64,000 bases of DNA from Archegozetes longisetosus (GCA_018873245.2 JAEMBT020000006.1:19304-83303), one strand, 5' to 3'; shown: positions 21,727 through 32,104, counted from the first letter of the stretch. Numbers and translations: made by a program. The notes: generated by a model from the sequence alone, not told the origin.

Positions 21727-22590
21727 ATGAAACCTTTAACTAGTATCGATTTGTCTCAAATGTTAAAAGATATTCCTCATTTTAGAGCAATATTTACTAA
21801 AGATATACTACTAAAACGTATACTTAAAAAAGAATGTGGTGTTGTAAACACTGATAAAATTAATGGCAATTGCAAGCACTGGATTTGCTATTGCAATGAC
21901 CCTAAAGGCGAATATATTGAGTTTTTTTACTCATTTGGACTACCACCAGCTCAGGAGATATTAAAATATTTAAAAACTTCAGGCAAAGATATTCTTTATA
22001 GTTCAAGTCAATTACGAGCAAATGATGGTATAAAATGTGGATATTATTGCGTTTATTTCGTTAACCCTTCGTCACAACTGTGGGGTAAAATGTTCCTAAG
22101 TTTGACTTTAAAAATCTCACAAAAATCAACAAAACGTCGTTACTTCTTGAGAACTTAGGTATTCCTCGGTCACATATCTGGCTTTGAATGACAAAAAGTC
22201 CGATTAATTTAGACTTATAGCTTTATTTTTAAAAAAATTTTTCTGGCAACATGTTTGGCTGATGACAGAAATTTCCCTTAACATCCCAGTGCTTCGTGTT
22301 TACTATATGTGTCGCAGTACTGTAATGTCGCTACTAGCAATTTGAACCGCTGATGACGCTGTAGCAAATAATAACTATAAATTAATTAATTAGTAAATTT
22401 AAACTTCGAAAACAAGGGCTAACCTTGATACTGAAAGCATTCAGACTAACCTAGAACAGATATAAAGGGTGGAAAACGTAGGGTAACATTTTACCCCACA
22501 GTTAATTTTACGTTTTCGAAAGCTAGGTTGTGACGAAGGGTTAAAGAAAGAATTAAACGAAAAGTATGTATATTTATTTTTTTTGAATAA
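21727..22590 (+). pseudogene. Adenain-like maturation protease (Polinton D), split by a MITE
   Basis: The frame starts MKPLTSIDLSQ and shows the catalytic layout of the adenovirus-type cysteine protease: His in CKHWICY (near 21885), an acidic/aromatic block EFFYSFGLPP, Gln in SSQLRANDG and Cys in IKCGYYCVYF. A TTAA MITE (22061-22544) is inserted ten codons after the Cys. The remaining coding sequence resumes at 22545 and ends at 22590. In a live virus it would cleave capsid precursors. Confidence 0.82.
22061..22544. mobile_element. piggyBac-type MITE 3 (TTAA-flanked)
   Basis: 484 bp including both TTAA copies, with termini CCCTTCGTCACAAC and GTTGTGACGAAGGG. It is closely similar throughout to the element at 16610-17091. 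It interrupts the maturation protease. Since both ends are intact, the insertion may be fairly recent. Confidence 0.88.
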
Positions 22591-22675
22591 TATCCTGCTA
22601 TAACAAATGAAAGAAAAATTATAGTAGGGACTGGTTTGAATTATAAAGATATTCAGGAAAGTGTTACAGCGCACG

Positions 22676-22960
22676 ACTATACCGCGCAACGAAACTACCG
22701 CGCAACGAAACTACCGCGCAACGAAACTACCGCGCAAATGAGACTACCGCACAACGACACTACCGCACAAATAAGACTACCGTGCAAATAAGACTACCGC
22801 ACAAAGACACTAACGCGCAAACGACACTACCGCGCACGAAACTACCGCGCAAATGAGACTACCGCACAAATAAGACTAACGCGCAAACGACACTGCCGCG
22901 CAAATGACAATACCAGATAAACGTCACTACCACGCGGTAGTTTCGTTTGCGCGGTAGTGT
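22676..22960. repeat. GC-rich minisatellite, ~15-17-bp unit, with an inverted end
   Basis: About fifteen copies of an ACTACCGCGCAAACGA-like unit with small changes. The last copies are in inverse orientation (TAGTTTCGTTTGCGCGGTAG near 22937), so the array can fold back on itself. GC content is far above the flanks. Confidence 0.8.
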
Positions 22961-23410
22961 CGTACGCGGTGTTTGTTTACGCTGTAATGTGCTAGCGGGA
23001 TGGTTACTTCAACATTGTAAGTTCTCTTATGCTATGTATGACAAAAAATTGTTCCACTCTCTAAGTATTCCAGACCTGGATCTGGAACTATGTGTAGAGT
23101 GTTAAAATGATCGAGGAGTGAACTACTACTTGTATATAAAATTTAGTAAGCTTAGTGCTAGGTCCTAGGGACTTAGGCCCCACTTTGTCCCCTTTAGTCG
23201 TGGAACGCAATTTGTGGTATTGCTGAACTCAGCTCGTCGAGATGAGTACGACGATATATATATTGAGGGGATCGGGTCACTGGAAGTACCCTGTCCCTGA
23301 ATTGCATTATATAGCCAAATCCTCTATTCGTTATATTTACTGTTTTATTTTGTTTAATTTGCTTAATTACAACGAAACACGTTGCCAAATATTGTATTTG
23401 ATGTATATAT
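22961..23410. other. Region without recognisable gene
   Basis: AT-rich sequence with a short less AT-rich part around 23160-23300. No supported gene. Confidence 0.5.
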
Positions 23411-23690
23411 GATTACATAATAGATATTCAACCAAAATTGATAACTAATTTAATATTCAAACTATGAGATGAAAGAAAAATTTGTTTATTCTCACATTTC
23501 TTGATATAGCATACAGGTATAGGAATTATGAATCAATTATCAAAGAATATATAATTAGGAGTAACTATTTAGTTTGCTAATCTAATCATCAATCTACAAT
23601 GTATCTCAAATCGATCATTAGCTAAAAGCTTAATATAAGAAAAAAGATAAAGAAAAACTTAATATATATTCGTTGAACTCAATAGTGGAA

Positions 23691-24446
23691 CTAGTTAGAT
23701 TTTACTATCTGGGCGAAATTTTGTGAAATTATCTTGAAATCATTCTCCACTTCTTCACATAATTCAATATCTTCATCATCCGGCAAAGTTAAAGATGTAT
23801 CTTCAGGATATATAAGATCTGCCAAAATTTCGGCATCTATTCTCATCAATGAACGATTTACTCTAAGTATAGTGTTATTGATAACAGATGATTGACGTAG
23901 CAATTCTTTTTTACCATTCTTCTCATAACTGATAGTCAATTTGGAATATTGAAAATAGGTTTTTATAACTGAATAGCCACGTTCATCCTTATCTCTAGTG
24001 TCATGTACCACTTGAGCAAAATAACATTGAGTTTCCCTCATCGACTTATCGTTCAAAATAGATTTCGCTAGATCTTTAATACCTTGGACCATTTTCTCAT
24101 ATTGAACGGCTGTAAGACCCTTAAAGAATTCACAAACGGCATTTATAACATCTCGGAAGTAATTTCTATCCCGTATTGTAAGCTCATTAGTAGAAGTGAC
24201 CTCAGTTGAAAAATATCTAGAATGTGTCGCTAGACTCATAAATTTTTTGAAGTGATTGAATGAATTGTAATCTTTATGCGAAATATCAAATTCAGCAGCC
24301 TTTTTATAATGATTAAGTAAAGTGTCTGTGGCTTCTAAATTCATTGTTGGATCTTCAAATAGTTCAACGTGTTTAGGATTCTTCCTTGATCTGAGTTTAG
24401 GAACATCCTCATCACCAATAGTAATCTGATTAATATATACCTTCAT
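23691..24446 (-). CDS. Unknown 251-aa protein, left-arm copy (intact)
   Basis: The frame is complete, from ATG to a stop preceded by QNFAQIVKSN. The first ~150 residues look helical (for example INAVCEFFKGL and MVQGIKDLAKSIL). The next part alternates like beta strands (RGYSVIKTYFQYSKLTISYE), and the C-terminus is acidic. No signal peptide, membrane segment or known motif is seen. An intron lies in the 5' UTR 37 nt before the ATG, and a TTTAAATA box lies further upstream. The right-arm copy differs in two internal patches while the flanks match. I do not recognise the family. Confidence 0.75.
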   Translation of the reverse strand: MKVYINQITIGDEDVPKLRSRKNPKHVELFEDPTMNLEATDTLLNHYKKAAEFDISHKDYNSFNHFKKFMSLATHSRYFSTEVTSTNELTIRDRNYFRDVINAVCEFFKGLTAVQYEKMVQGIKDLAKSILNDKSMRETQCYFAQVVHDTRDKDERGYSVIKTYFQYSKLTISYEKNGKKELLRQSSVINNTILRVNRSLMRIDAEILADLIYPEDTSLTLPDDEDIELCEEVENDFKIISQNFAQIVKSN

Positions 24447-24483
24447 ATTTACTGTACCAACTTCAGTCAGCTTAGAAAGGTTG

Positions 24484-24547
24484 CTAAAATATAAAGAAAC
24501 AATTTAGATTGGCTTGTAATTAAATGAGATTTAATACTATTACTTAC
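24484..24547 (-). other. 5' UTR intron of the left-arm gene (64 nt)
   Basis: On the minus strand it begins GTAAGTAATAG and ends TTATATTTTAG, perfect donor and acceptor signals. It lies just before the ATG at 24446. The right-arm copy has the same intron at 28680-28743. Confidence 0.75.
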
Positions 24548-25089
24548 GAGTTAGAAATGCTAATTTGTAATTGAAATTCTTCGATGTTGGAGTTTAACAA
24601 TTTTGTGGTATTTAAAGGAAAATCATATAGTGGATAAAGATCGAGTGATACAAAGTAGCCAATGAAACAAACTGTTGTGACTTAGAGACAAAACTTAACC
24701 AATCATATTAATTTCTTTATCTCTTAAAATTAAATACAGACACAACTTGTTTATGTGTTATATATGATAAATTTTTCTCAAAAGTATGTTTAACCTTTGA
24801 CAGACTAGGATATATAATAAATTAGCTATTTATATCAAATTGACGTTTGACACTGTAGTGTTATAAGTGTGTTGATAATCTATAAATAGCAAATTCATTA
24901 TATTTTCTGGTCTGTTAAATGACATTTGGATTATAAAATGCTTCAAAAATTATCAAATCTAACATAAGCAGTTTGTTATTGAAGCTTAATTTATAAACAA
25001 GAAAATAACTATTTCTTTCATATGCAAGTGAACAACCCATCAAAAGTTTACCACATCTAACATATAAGTCTCGATTAATGCTGCGCGTT

Positions 25090-25175
25090 TTTAGACTTTG
25101 GACTTTAGACTATTTCTAAAGTCTAGAAAAAGTCTTAGACCATGTCTAAAGTCTAAGTCTAAAGTCTAAAGGTAT
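25090..25175. repeat. GTCTAAAGTCTA-type repeat cluster at the inner arm end
   Basis: Alternating TCTAAAGTCTA and TAGACTTTAGAC words can form hairpins. Matching clusters lie at 27537-27655 and 28015-28140. Confidence 0.65.
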
Positions 25176-25219
25176 TCATTAAATACTGAACAATATTTTG
25201 AGCATTATAAGAAGGTTAA

Positions 25220-25578
25220 CGTTAAGTAGTAGTGTACACAACAGAATTTAAGTTTAAATTGGATAGTAAACATAAAGTTGAATCTAAATTAAATTTTCGA
25301 AACTCGAGTTCAAGTACTGTCACTCTAGAGTCTACTTTTAGTACACATTCTATTCCCATTACTTCTTCATGCACTGTAAGTGGACATACATCTACTCTCA
25401 CATTTGATCAATTGATAGCTTCAAACTTCGATTCAACATCGATTCAATGTTAAGTTAATATACACGTATAATAATATCTACTCCTCATTCTGATACTATT
25501 ACTATTTCTATACAATTAATGACTCATATTGCGACCGATGTCGCTAAATTATTTAATGATGGAGTTAAAAAGTTGTAA
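25220..25578 (+). pseudogene. Degenerate Ser/Thr-rich ORF in the palindromic element
   Basis: A frame from about 25220 to 25453 (without its own ATG) reads a Ser/Thr-rich, strand-like sequence (TVTLESTFSTHSIPIT). After a stop, a similar composition resumes in another frame to TAA at 25576 (MTHIATDVAKLFNDG). It looks like a decayed small gene. No family is recognised. Confidence 0.3.
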
Positions 25579-26222
25579 ATTGATAGATTTTGTTTTGATT
25601 GGTCGTACCCAATGTTTAAGCCATCGAGAGAAATCTTAAAGCGTCGGAGAGTGTGCGCATATATTATGATGAGGAGTGTAGCTTTTGAAAATACAATTGA
25701 TTAGTATTGTCTAGTTGTTTATATGAGATTAGTTTGAATCTAACAGATCGGAAAATTGCATTGTTAAGCAAATGAAACGGTATTAAGCGTGAATCGGCAT
25801 GTCTGAAATTTTGTTTATTAATATGATGAAATGCTTTTCATATTTTATTTAATTTTATTTGTTTAACAAATATGGAAATTATAGACGTCTTCTATGCAAA
25901 GATCTTTAGACCGTTATGCATAGACAGTCTAAAATTTAGGGAGGACTGTTTCAATACACTTATCTAAAATAGCTTAGTTGATTAGATTTGATTTTTAGAC
26001 TAAACACAAATGAACATATTGATATCGCTTATTGTTCACATATCACATATATTCTTATATGTGGACGTCCCCCATGTACAGACCCTTAGGCATGAAATAA
26101 TCAACAGAGTTTGCGCTAAATACCTAAGTGTTTATGTATAAGTAGGAGAAGTACTATCAGTTACTTCTCTTATTTAAATTGAACATCGTAGTCCAAAGTG
26201 GTTAGATTGCTGAACACAAATA

Positions 26223-26314
26223 GTAAAGTATTTTATACTGTATTAACCTTTGTATTTATTTTGATTTTTTGAAACTTTAATTGAATTTCCCAAAATTAAT
26301 TATTGTATTTACAG
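26223..26314 (+). other. 5' UTR intron of the central gene (92 nt)
   Basis: It begins GTAAAGTATTTT and ends TTGTATTTACAG, nine bases before the ATG at 26324. The layout (intron immediately before the start codon) matches the arm genes. A TTATTTAAATT box lies about 50 bp upstream of the donor. Confidence 0.65.
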
Positions 26315-26323
26315 GTTCTTAAA

Positions 26324-27058
26324 ATGTCTACCAATTCTAGTAAGCTTACATTTATTAATTCAATTATTCTTGGTGGCAATTCATCCGATACAAACGAATC
26401 TCGAGAAGATAAAACAAAATACCTTAATGCATTGGCAAGCATTTTGCAAAGTCTCCAAGATGAAGCGAAATTCTACCCACAAAAACAAAACTCGGCCGAA
26501 GCTACCACTCATTACGATAAATATGTCAAGTCGATCACTAATTCTCTATATTTGCCAACGGATTATGCTTGGCAACTTCCCGATTCATCTCTCGATAAAT
26601 TGGACTATACACAATTTATAGATAAATTGATAGAAGTAAGCAAACTCCAACCAGATTCCAGAGATAAAAATATTATTCAGCAATCATTAGGGGAAATGGC
26701 TAACACATTCTTAATTGAACAACTATTGAATCAGGATCTTCGCTCTAAATCGAAAATTGCAAATTTCAACTTTTTTGTAATTGATGCTAGAGATGTCAAT
26801 AATGGTGTTGAGAACGCTAAAATAAAATTGATCATTCATTCAGTCGACATTAATTTTTCTGTGAATAACAGAATAATTATTAAAAATTTCCAAGATTTTA
26901 AAGTTACTCAATTACACTTAAATTCTGCGTTAGTTAATATAAATTGCGATGAAATATCTAAAATGCCTGCTACAACTATTGAACACTGGATTAGGGCAAA
27001 TATTTCTCATAGAATTGATGTTTCTTATAAGAATAATAATTATTGGACTTATGAATAA
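26324..27058 (+). CDS. Unknown central protein of the palindromic element, 244 aa
   Basis: I chose the ATG at 26324 (MSTNSSKLTF) because the bases upstream are probably intronic; an in-frame start at 26303 is possible only on the unspliced RNA. The protein is helical in its first ~140 residues (LNALASILQSLQDE; IIQQSLGEMANTFL) and strand-rich after NFNFFVIDARDVNNG. Length, helix-then-strand layout and a D-x-RD-x4-G word resemble the arm proteins, so I infer distant paralogy. No known domain, signal peptide or membrane segment. The downstream flank (27330-27560) resembles the arm genes' upstream flank. Confidence 0.7.
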   Translation: MSTNSSKLTFINSIILGGNSSDTNESREDKTKYLNALASILQSLQDEAKFYPQKQNSAEATTHYDKYVKSITNSLYLPTDYAWQLPDSSLDKLDYTQFIDKLIEVSKLQPDSRDKNIIQQSLGEMANTFLIEQLLNQDLRSKSKIANFNFFVIDARDVNNGVENAKIKLIIHSVDINFSVNNRIIIKNFQDFKVTQLHLNSALVNINCDEISKMPATTIEHWIRANISHRIDVSYKNNNYWTYE

Positions 27059-28679
27059 TGAAAATACCTGATCTTTATTATTCAATTCAGTTGTATTTTG
27101 AATTGTTCACTTTAATATGAGAGAAATAATTATTTTCTTGTTTATGAAATTAAGTTTCCATAATAAAACGTTTATGTTATATACGACAAATCTCAACAAT
27201 GTTACAGTACAGATTACTTTCTTCAATATGGAAATTAAAGAAATACGAAAAATTTGTTGTTTTTCAATTTAACTATAGTATATTAATAAAATGCTTGTGT
27301 TGGATATGATCAAATTTTCAAGAATTGTTTAAATGAAGAAATAGTCATTTTCTAGTTTTATTAATGTTTATATCAAATCAACATATGTGACACTATAGTA
27401 TTACACGTGTTGCAAATCTATACATGACTAATTCATTGTTTCCTGGTCTGTCAGATAATATCTGTGTTATAAATTGGTTGAAAAATTTATCAAATCGAAT
27501 ATAAGCATTTTATTATCGAGACTAATGCTGCGCAAAGTTTAGATTTGATGTCCAATGCTCTAGACTTTAGACTTCAAGTCTAAAATTTTGTTTAGACTTT
27601 AGACCTCTCGTCTAAAAGATCTTTTAGACTTTAGACTTAGATTAGCCTTTTAGACCCAACAAATTTTAATAATTTGTGACTTTTGATGATATCAAAGGGA
27701 ATCGATTCCTGTTTTTTTCACTCAATTTTTCAAAACGATCCCATTTTCGTGACTTTCTTTGAGGTTTTTCAACACTCATCACTTTCTAAAACTACAGCTT
27801 CATACTTTGAATCTATTTTGAAGTTCTTTTCAAGTTATAACTTATTCATGACTACAATAAGTTTAAAATGGTCTCTATGACCCATTCATTGGACTATTGC
27901 AACAAAAAGTTGAAAACATCATGTTAAATAAATAAAATATTTTCTTTTGATTTTATATGACAATTCAATATATTAAATTTCTCAGAAGTTGTTACTTTAA
28001 AATCTTTTTTGTTGAGGTCTAAAAGTCTAAACTAGTTTAAGACTTCAGACTTAGACTTTTAGAATACCTTTAGACTTTAGACATGGTCTAAGACTTTTTC
28101 TAGACTTTAGAAATAGTCTAAAGTCCAAAGTCTAAAAACGCGCAGCATTAATCGAGACTTATATGTTAGATGTGGTAAACTTTTGATGGGTTGTTCACTT
28201 GCATATGAAAGAAATAGTTATTTTCTTGTTTATAAATTAAGCTTCAATAACAAACTGCTTATGTTAGATTTGATAATTTTTTGAAGCATTTTATAATCCA
28301 AATGTCATTTAACAGACCAGAAAATATAATGAATTTGCTATTTATAGATTATCAACACACTTATAACACTACAGTGTCAAACGTCAATTTGATATAAATA
28401 GCTAATTTATTATATATCCTAGTCTGTCAAAGGTTAAACATACTTTTGAGAAAAATTTATCATATATAACACATAAACAAGTTGTGTCTGTATTTAATTT
28501 TAAGAGATAAAGAAATTAATATGATTGGTTAAGTTTTGTCTCTAAGTCACAACAGTTTGTTTCATTGGCTACTTTGTATCACTCGATCTTTATCCACTAT
28601 ATGATTTTCCTTTAAATACCGCAAAATTGTTAAACTCCAACATCGAAGAATTTCAATTACAAATTAGCATTTCTAACTC

Positions 28680-28743
28680 GTAAGTAATAGTATTAAATCT
28701 CATTTAATTACAAGCCAATCTAAATTGTTTCTTTATATTTTAG
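28680..28743 (+). other. 5' UTR intron of the right-arm gene (64 nt)
   Basis: It begins GTAAGTAATAG and ends TTATATTTTAG, identical in layout to the left-arm intron, and ends 37 nt before the ATG at 28781. Confidence 0.75.
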
Positions 28744-28780
28744 CAACCTTTCTAAGCTGACTGAAGTTGGTACAGTAAAT

Positions 28781-29541
28781 ATGAAGGTATATATTAATCA
28801 GATTACTATTGGTGATGAGGATGTTCCTAAACTCAGATCAAGGAAGAATCCTAAACACGTTGAACTATTTGAAGATCCGACACTGCACTTAGATGCCATA
28901 GACATTTTACTCAAACATTATCAAAAGGCTTCTAAATTTGATCCTTTCGATAACAATTACGCCTCATTTGGTTATTTTAAAGATTATATGAGTCTTGTGA
29001 CACAATCAAGATATTTCTCAACAGAGCTTACTTCCACTAAAGAGTTCGTGATACAAGATCGAAATTATTTCCAAGATATTGTAAATGCCGTTTGTGAATT
29101 CTTTAAGGATCTTACAGCCGTTCAATATGAGAAAATGGTCCAAGGTATTAAAGATCTAGCGAAATCTATTTTGAACGATAAGTCGATGAGGGAAACGCAA
29201 TGTTATTTTGCTCAGGTTATTCATGATACTAGAGAAAAGGATGAACGTGGTTATTCGATCATAAAATCTTATTTTCAATATTCTAAAGTGGGTATCAGCT
29301 ATGAGAAGAACGGTAAAAGGAATTGCTACGTCAAAACGCCGATATTCATTGTAGTATTGTTAGAGCAAATCGCTCATTGATGAGAATAGATGCCGAAATT
29401 TTGGCAGATCTTGTATTTCCCGATGAAGCGAGAATTTTCTCTTTGGCGTATAATGAACAAAAAATTGAATTATGTGAGGAAGTGGAGAATGATTTCAAGA
29501 GAATTTCACAAAATTTCGCCCAGATAGTAAAATCTAACTAG
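28781..29541 (+). pseudogene. Unknown 251-aa-type protein, right-arm copy (frameshifted)
   Basis: The first 32 residues match the left-arm protein. Residues ~33-105 differ at roughly a third of positions, then NAVCEFFK onward matches again. Near 29320 an A-run has lost one base, giving a stop after 199 codons. The remaining C-terminal part is open in another frame to 29541 and ends with the same QNFAQIVKSN. A second variable patch lies around 29330-29460. So the gene is a mosaic of conserved and diverged segments and is probably inactive, unless the indel is an error. Confidence 0.7.
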
Positions 29542-29819
29542 TTCCACTATTGAGTTCAACGAATATATATTAAGTTTTTCTTTATCTTTTTCTTATATTA
29601 AGCTTTTAGCTAATGATCGATTTGAGATACATTGTAGATTGATGATTAGATTAGCAAACTAAATAGTTACTCTAATTATATATTCTTTGATAATTGATTC
29701 ATAATTCCTATACCTGTATGCTATATCAAGAAATGTGAGAATAAACAAATTTTTCTTTCATCTCATAGTTTGAATATTAAATTAGTTATCAATTTTGGTT
29801 GAATATCTATTATGTAATC

Positions 29820-29940
29820 TTATATAAACATAAGAGCATAAAAATGGCATTTTATATTTTTATATAACTTTTTATTCGTCGATATATAATAATGATATTT
29901 CATATATTAATTATACATTAACTATAAATAATATATTATA
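29820..29940. other. AT-rich flank
   Basis: Only AT-rich sequence is seen between the palindromic element and the Tc1 fragment. Confidence 0.4.
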
Positions 29941-29946
29941 AAAAAT

Positions 29947-30160
29947 TAATGGTTAATTTTTGCGCCATTAGAGGCAATACACATTTCTATTCTCTTTGGC
30001 ATACTTTTTACGAGAGAAGTCAGGAGGTCGTGGCTTAGTTCAGACCAAACTCCGTTAATTTCTTCCTTCCACATAGAAATATTCTTTGGTTCCAATTTGT
30101 CAAGTATCTTTTTCATAATCCCCATACATCTTATATGGGCTTTAGATCAGGAGAATTAGG
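29947..30160 (-). pseudogene. Tc1-type transposase C-terminal fragment
   Basis: The minus-strand frame reads a typical Tc1 ending: a Trp-containing helix, then LTSLVKSMPKRIEMCIASNGA and a short tail to a TAA at 29947. The upstream part (N-terminal and catalytic regions) is missing. Confidence 0.7.
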
Positions 30161-30632
30161 TGTCCGCTCAGCCTGACCACATGTCCCGGAATGACCTTAA
30201 CAGTCCAGGAATCGTGAACTGTGTCCAGGTGGAAGGAATGGACCATTCCTTGACATACAAGTGTCCAGGAATGACAAATGTTTGACAAAATGTTTAAAAA
30301 TTAGATTTTTCCAAATTGTATTAAAAGAATGCAAATGTTCTTATCATTACTCTATATCAATACTAAAACAAAACTCTAAAATAGGCATAAAATATAACTG
30401 AATCTTGAAGTAGTCATACATTTACTCATAATTATTTGTTGCTAATGTTCCCACTAATAGTATATAATGTTACTATATTTCCTGAACAAATAATTTACAT
30501 TTCACTAAAGATTTAATATTTGTCTTCAATAAATACTGAAAATATTTATCATTATATCAATTAATTGCCAACAAACTAATATCACGTCAAACAAACGAAC
30601 TATTAGTCAATCGCCAAAAATCAAAGAAGAGA
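30161..30632. other. Region upstream of the hAT transposase
   Basis: Repeated GTGTCCAGGAATG-like words (30180-30290) may be subterminal motifs of the hAT element. The rest is AT-rich with no gene. Confidence 0.4.
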
Positions 30633-31735
30633 TTGACTTATTTTCAGGACATATGGCTTTCGAAAGATGAATATAAAGATTGGCTGAGAAAAGTTGATGA
30701 CTTCAAAGCTAATTGTATATTATGTAAAACTCAATTCACAATTAAATACGAAGGCATTTCAGCTGTCAATACACACAGAAAATCGAAATCACGCGAATCA
30801 AATGTGAATTCGGCCAAAATGTCTTCAGCGTTAGGTAATTTCATCGCTAAATGTGATTCAAGTGAAACCAAATCTATAGTTGTCTCAAAGGTGTGTCTGG
30901 CATATCATTCAGTAAATCATCACTTGAGTTACGGATCAGCTAACTGTGGTAACAAATTAATTCAGAATTTATTTACTGATTCCAAGATTGCCAAAGGATT
31001 ACGTTGTGGTCGAACCAAAATGGAAGCTATAGAGAAGAATGTCCTGTCTCCAGCTTCTATCGAATCTCATTTGAATAAAATTAGAGGTAAAGCATTTTCA
31101 ATAGCAAGCGATTCTCCTAATAAGAGAAACATTAAACTGTTTCCAATCGGTATTCAGTGTTTTGATAAAACTAATGGGATATGCAATTTCGTACTTGATT
31201 TGTACGAAGACTCAAATGAAAAATCTGATGCTGTTTATAATCAATTAAAGAAATCTTTAGCCAATAATGAGTTGAATCAAAATCAAGTAATTGCTTACAG
31301 TGCTGACAATGCAAATGTAAATTATGGTAATTATCATTCAGTCTATGAAAAATTCAAGTCAGAAAGTAATTTTATAGTGAAAGCGAATTGTAATTGTCAT
31401 TTAATTCATAATACGGCCAAATATTCCTTAATCAAACTGGACTTATATGTGAAAAATCTAATCATCAAAATACTTGCACATTTTTCAAATTCTGCAAAGC
31501 GTATCGAATCTCTCAAGTCTTGCTACGAGTTCAGTGGAACAGAGTTCTAGAAAATACTAAAACATGTCCCTACTTGTTGGCTTTCACTTTTTCCAGCAAT
31601 AAAGCGTTTGTTGAAAAATTCTAAAGAATTAAAAACTATTTGATGGGAATCGGTACGGATAATTGTCATAAAGTTATAGTTGAATTTATTTGGGACATAA
31701 AAATTAATGGATTGAATAGTTCTGATCATTTCTTT
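30633..31735 (+). pseudogene. hAT-type transposase, 5' two-thirds
   Basis: The open frame to 31550 starts with a BED-like zinc finger (CILCKTQF with following His). Then come the hAT core blocks ASDSPNKRNIKLFPI (catalytic Asp near residue 165) and VIAYSADNANVNYG (second Asp near 225), and CNCHLIHNTAKY. After a stop at 31548 it continues (HVPTCWLSLFPAIKRLLKNS) with further stops, and ends where a Polinton protease fragment begins. The C-terminal dimerisation domain is missing. Confidence 0.82.
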
Positions 31736-31739
31736 CATT

Positions 31740-32088
31740 GTTATAGCAGGATATTGTTCAAGAAATAATGAATATCATACATACTTTTCCTTTATTTCTT
31801 TCTTTAATGAAATAAACGCAATAATATTCACATTTTATACCATCATTTGCTTGTAATTGATTTGAATTATAAAGAATACCTTTGCCTGAAACTTCTAAAT
31901 ATTTTAATATCTCTTGAGCTGGTGGTAGTCCAAATGAGTCAAAAAACTCAATATTTTCGCTTTTAGGGTCATTGCAATAGCAAATCCAGTGCTTGCAATC
32001 GCCATTAATTTTATTAGTGTTTACAACATCACATTCTTTTTTAAATATACGTTTTAGTACTATATCTTTAGTAAATATTGAGTTAAAC
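31740..32088 (-). pseudogene. Second adenain-like protease fragment (Polinton D family)
   Basis: The minus strand reads the same blocks as the protease at 21727-22590: IFTKDIVLKRI, CKHWICYCND, EFFDSFGLPP and a GIKCEYYC block in which the Gly before YYC is Glu. It has no MITE, so the region around the catalytic Cys and the C-terminus is continuous here. The N-terminus is lost at about 32088 next to a foldback element. The other side is joined to the hAT fragment. Confidence 0.8.
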
Positions 32089-32104
32089 TAGACTATGTGG
32101 CCAG

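Larger units (their letters stand above)
23411..29819. mobile_element. 6.4-kb palindromic element carrying three related unknown genes
   Basis: Left arm 23411-25180 and right arm 28063-29819 are inverted copies, starting GATTACATAATAGATATTCA and complement. They are nearly identical outside the genes. Each arm carries one 251-residue-type gene transcribed outward from the inner side, and a third gene lies in the centre. Inner arm ends are marked by clusters of GTCTAAAGTCTA-like words, which recur in a diverged third copy at about 27330-27660. No transposase, polymerase or integrase is seen. It could be a non-autonomous transposon, an integrated linear virus-like replicon with gene-bearing terminal repeats, or an inverted duplication. 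Confidence 0.75.

Noticed and set aside
22676..22960. Possible CRISPR-like array
   Set aside because: Units are contiguous without unique spacers, vary in sequence, and the setting is eukaryotic.
27683..27880. 65-codon ORF in the palindromic element
   Set aside because: Phe/Ser-rich, no neighbour signals, and located between repeat clusters; not distinguishable from chance.
23691..29541. Assigning the 251-residue proteins to a known toxin, capsid or transposase family
   Set aside because: No catalytic motif, signal peptide or diagnostic block is visible; only a general helix-then-strand layout.
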